Assembly: GCA_944322715.1 (NCBI GenBank)
Contig: CALUPT010000006.1
Span: forward strand, 104,345 to 168,344
Direction of reading: 5' to 3'
From: an uncultured Bacteroidales bacterium
Lineage (GTDB): Bacteria; Bacteroidota; Bacteroidia; Bacteroidales; UBA932
DNA: 64,000 nucleotides
Under the pieces are notes generated by a model. The model saw only the letters and a list, made by a program, of their open reading frames with translations. It had not been told where the DNA came from and ran no database searches. Positions 63,939 through 64,000 of this stretch are shown piece by piece. The position numbers and the translations under genes are program-made. Positions within the stretch are counted from its first letter, which is position 1. Every line of letters starts with the position of its first letter.

Positions 63939-64000
63939 TTATAAATGCAACTTTTTGGGTGCGGATAATAAGCAATAAAAACATTTATTTTTCAGAGAGG

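Noticed and set aside
1..64000. CRISPR arrays, rRNA genes and complete insertion sequences
   Set aside because: No regularly spaced repeats, rRNA segments or transposase genes were found on reading either strand.

Overview
The window looks like a chromosomal segment of a Bacteroidales bacterium (gut- or marine-type Bacteroidota, moderate G+C; genus not resolvable by eye). Evidence: three SusC/SusD pairs, lipobox-bearing lipoproteins, a hybrid two-component regulator, an eleven-subunit-type complex I operon with fused NuoCD and no NuoEFG, and promoters matching the Bacteroidota consensus (TTG near -33, TAnnTTTG near -7).

Layout. 1-1746 (+): end of a small envelope operon (DUF4251, DUF4136 lipoprotein, outer-membrane barrel). 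1814-17638 (-): an alpha-mannan type polysaccharide utilisation locus (PUL 1). Its promoter-proximal part is a carbohydrate-binding-type lipoprotein, GH76 endo-mannanase, SusC, SusD and a DUF3823 lipoprotein, closed by a strong terminator. Beyond that lie an unrecognised 728-residue lipoprotein, a broken DUF4965/DUF1793 gene and a GH92 alpha-mannosidase. 17847-20373 (+): a divergent regulator that appears to be a membrane-spanning sensor (signal peptide, lectin-like domain, Kelch-type propeller, TM helix, SARP-like winged helix), split by a one-base frameshift in a run of eight G. Three GGTTAA direct repeats about one helical turn apart lie in the divergent promoter and are a plausible operator. 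20439-23963: housekeeping genes (small conserved protein, NlpC/P60 hydrolase, TIGR01212 radical SAM protein, endonuclease/phosphatase-family lipoprotein). 24105-34099 (+): nuoA-B-CD-H-I-J-K-L-M-N.

34111-60099: PUL 2, a divergent locus. The minus arm is GH51, GH43 and a sulfatase; the plus arm is a sulfatase, an unclassified clan-A-like hydrolase, two lipoproteins, GH43, two tandem SusC/SusD pairs and a DUF1735-type lipoprotein. It is closed by a convergent hybrid two-component system. GH51 plus two GH43 plus two S-type sulfatases suggests a sulfated arabinose-containing glycan. The divergent promoter holds an ATTGTCCA direct repeat with 21-bp period and an inverted copy, a candidate site for the AraC domain of the hybrid regulator.

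60395-61388 (+): queD and queE of queuosine synthesis. 61724-61797: tRNA-Pro(TGG). After it comes a low-complexity accessory stretch with a YafQ-type toxin-antitoxin pair, decayed tRNA/att-like sequence, diverged repeats and a 5'-truncated gene at the right edge.

The most interesting points are the Kelch/SARP-type one-protein glycan sensor with its G8 frameshift and helical-phase repeats, the internally deleted DUF4965 gene in the same PUL, and the uncharacterised enzymes in both PULs. All functional calls come from reading the sequence and remembered family features; no searches were run.
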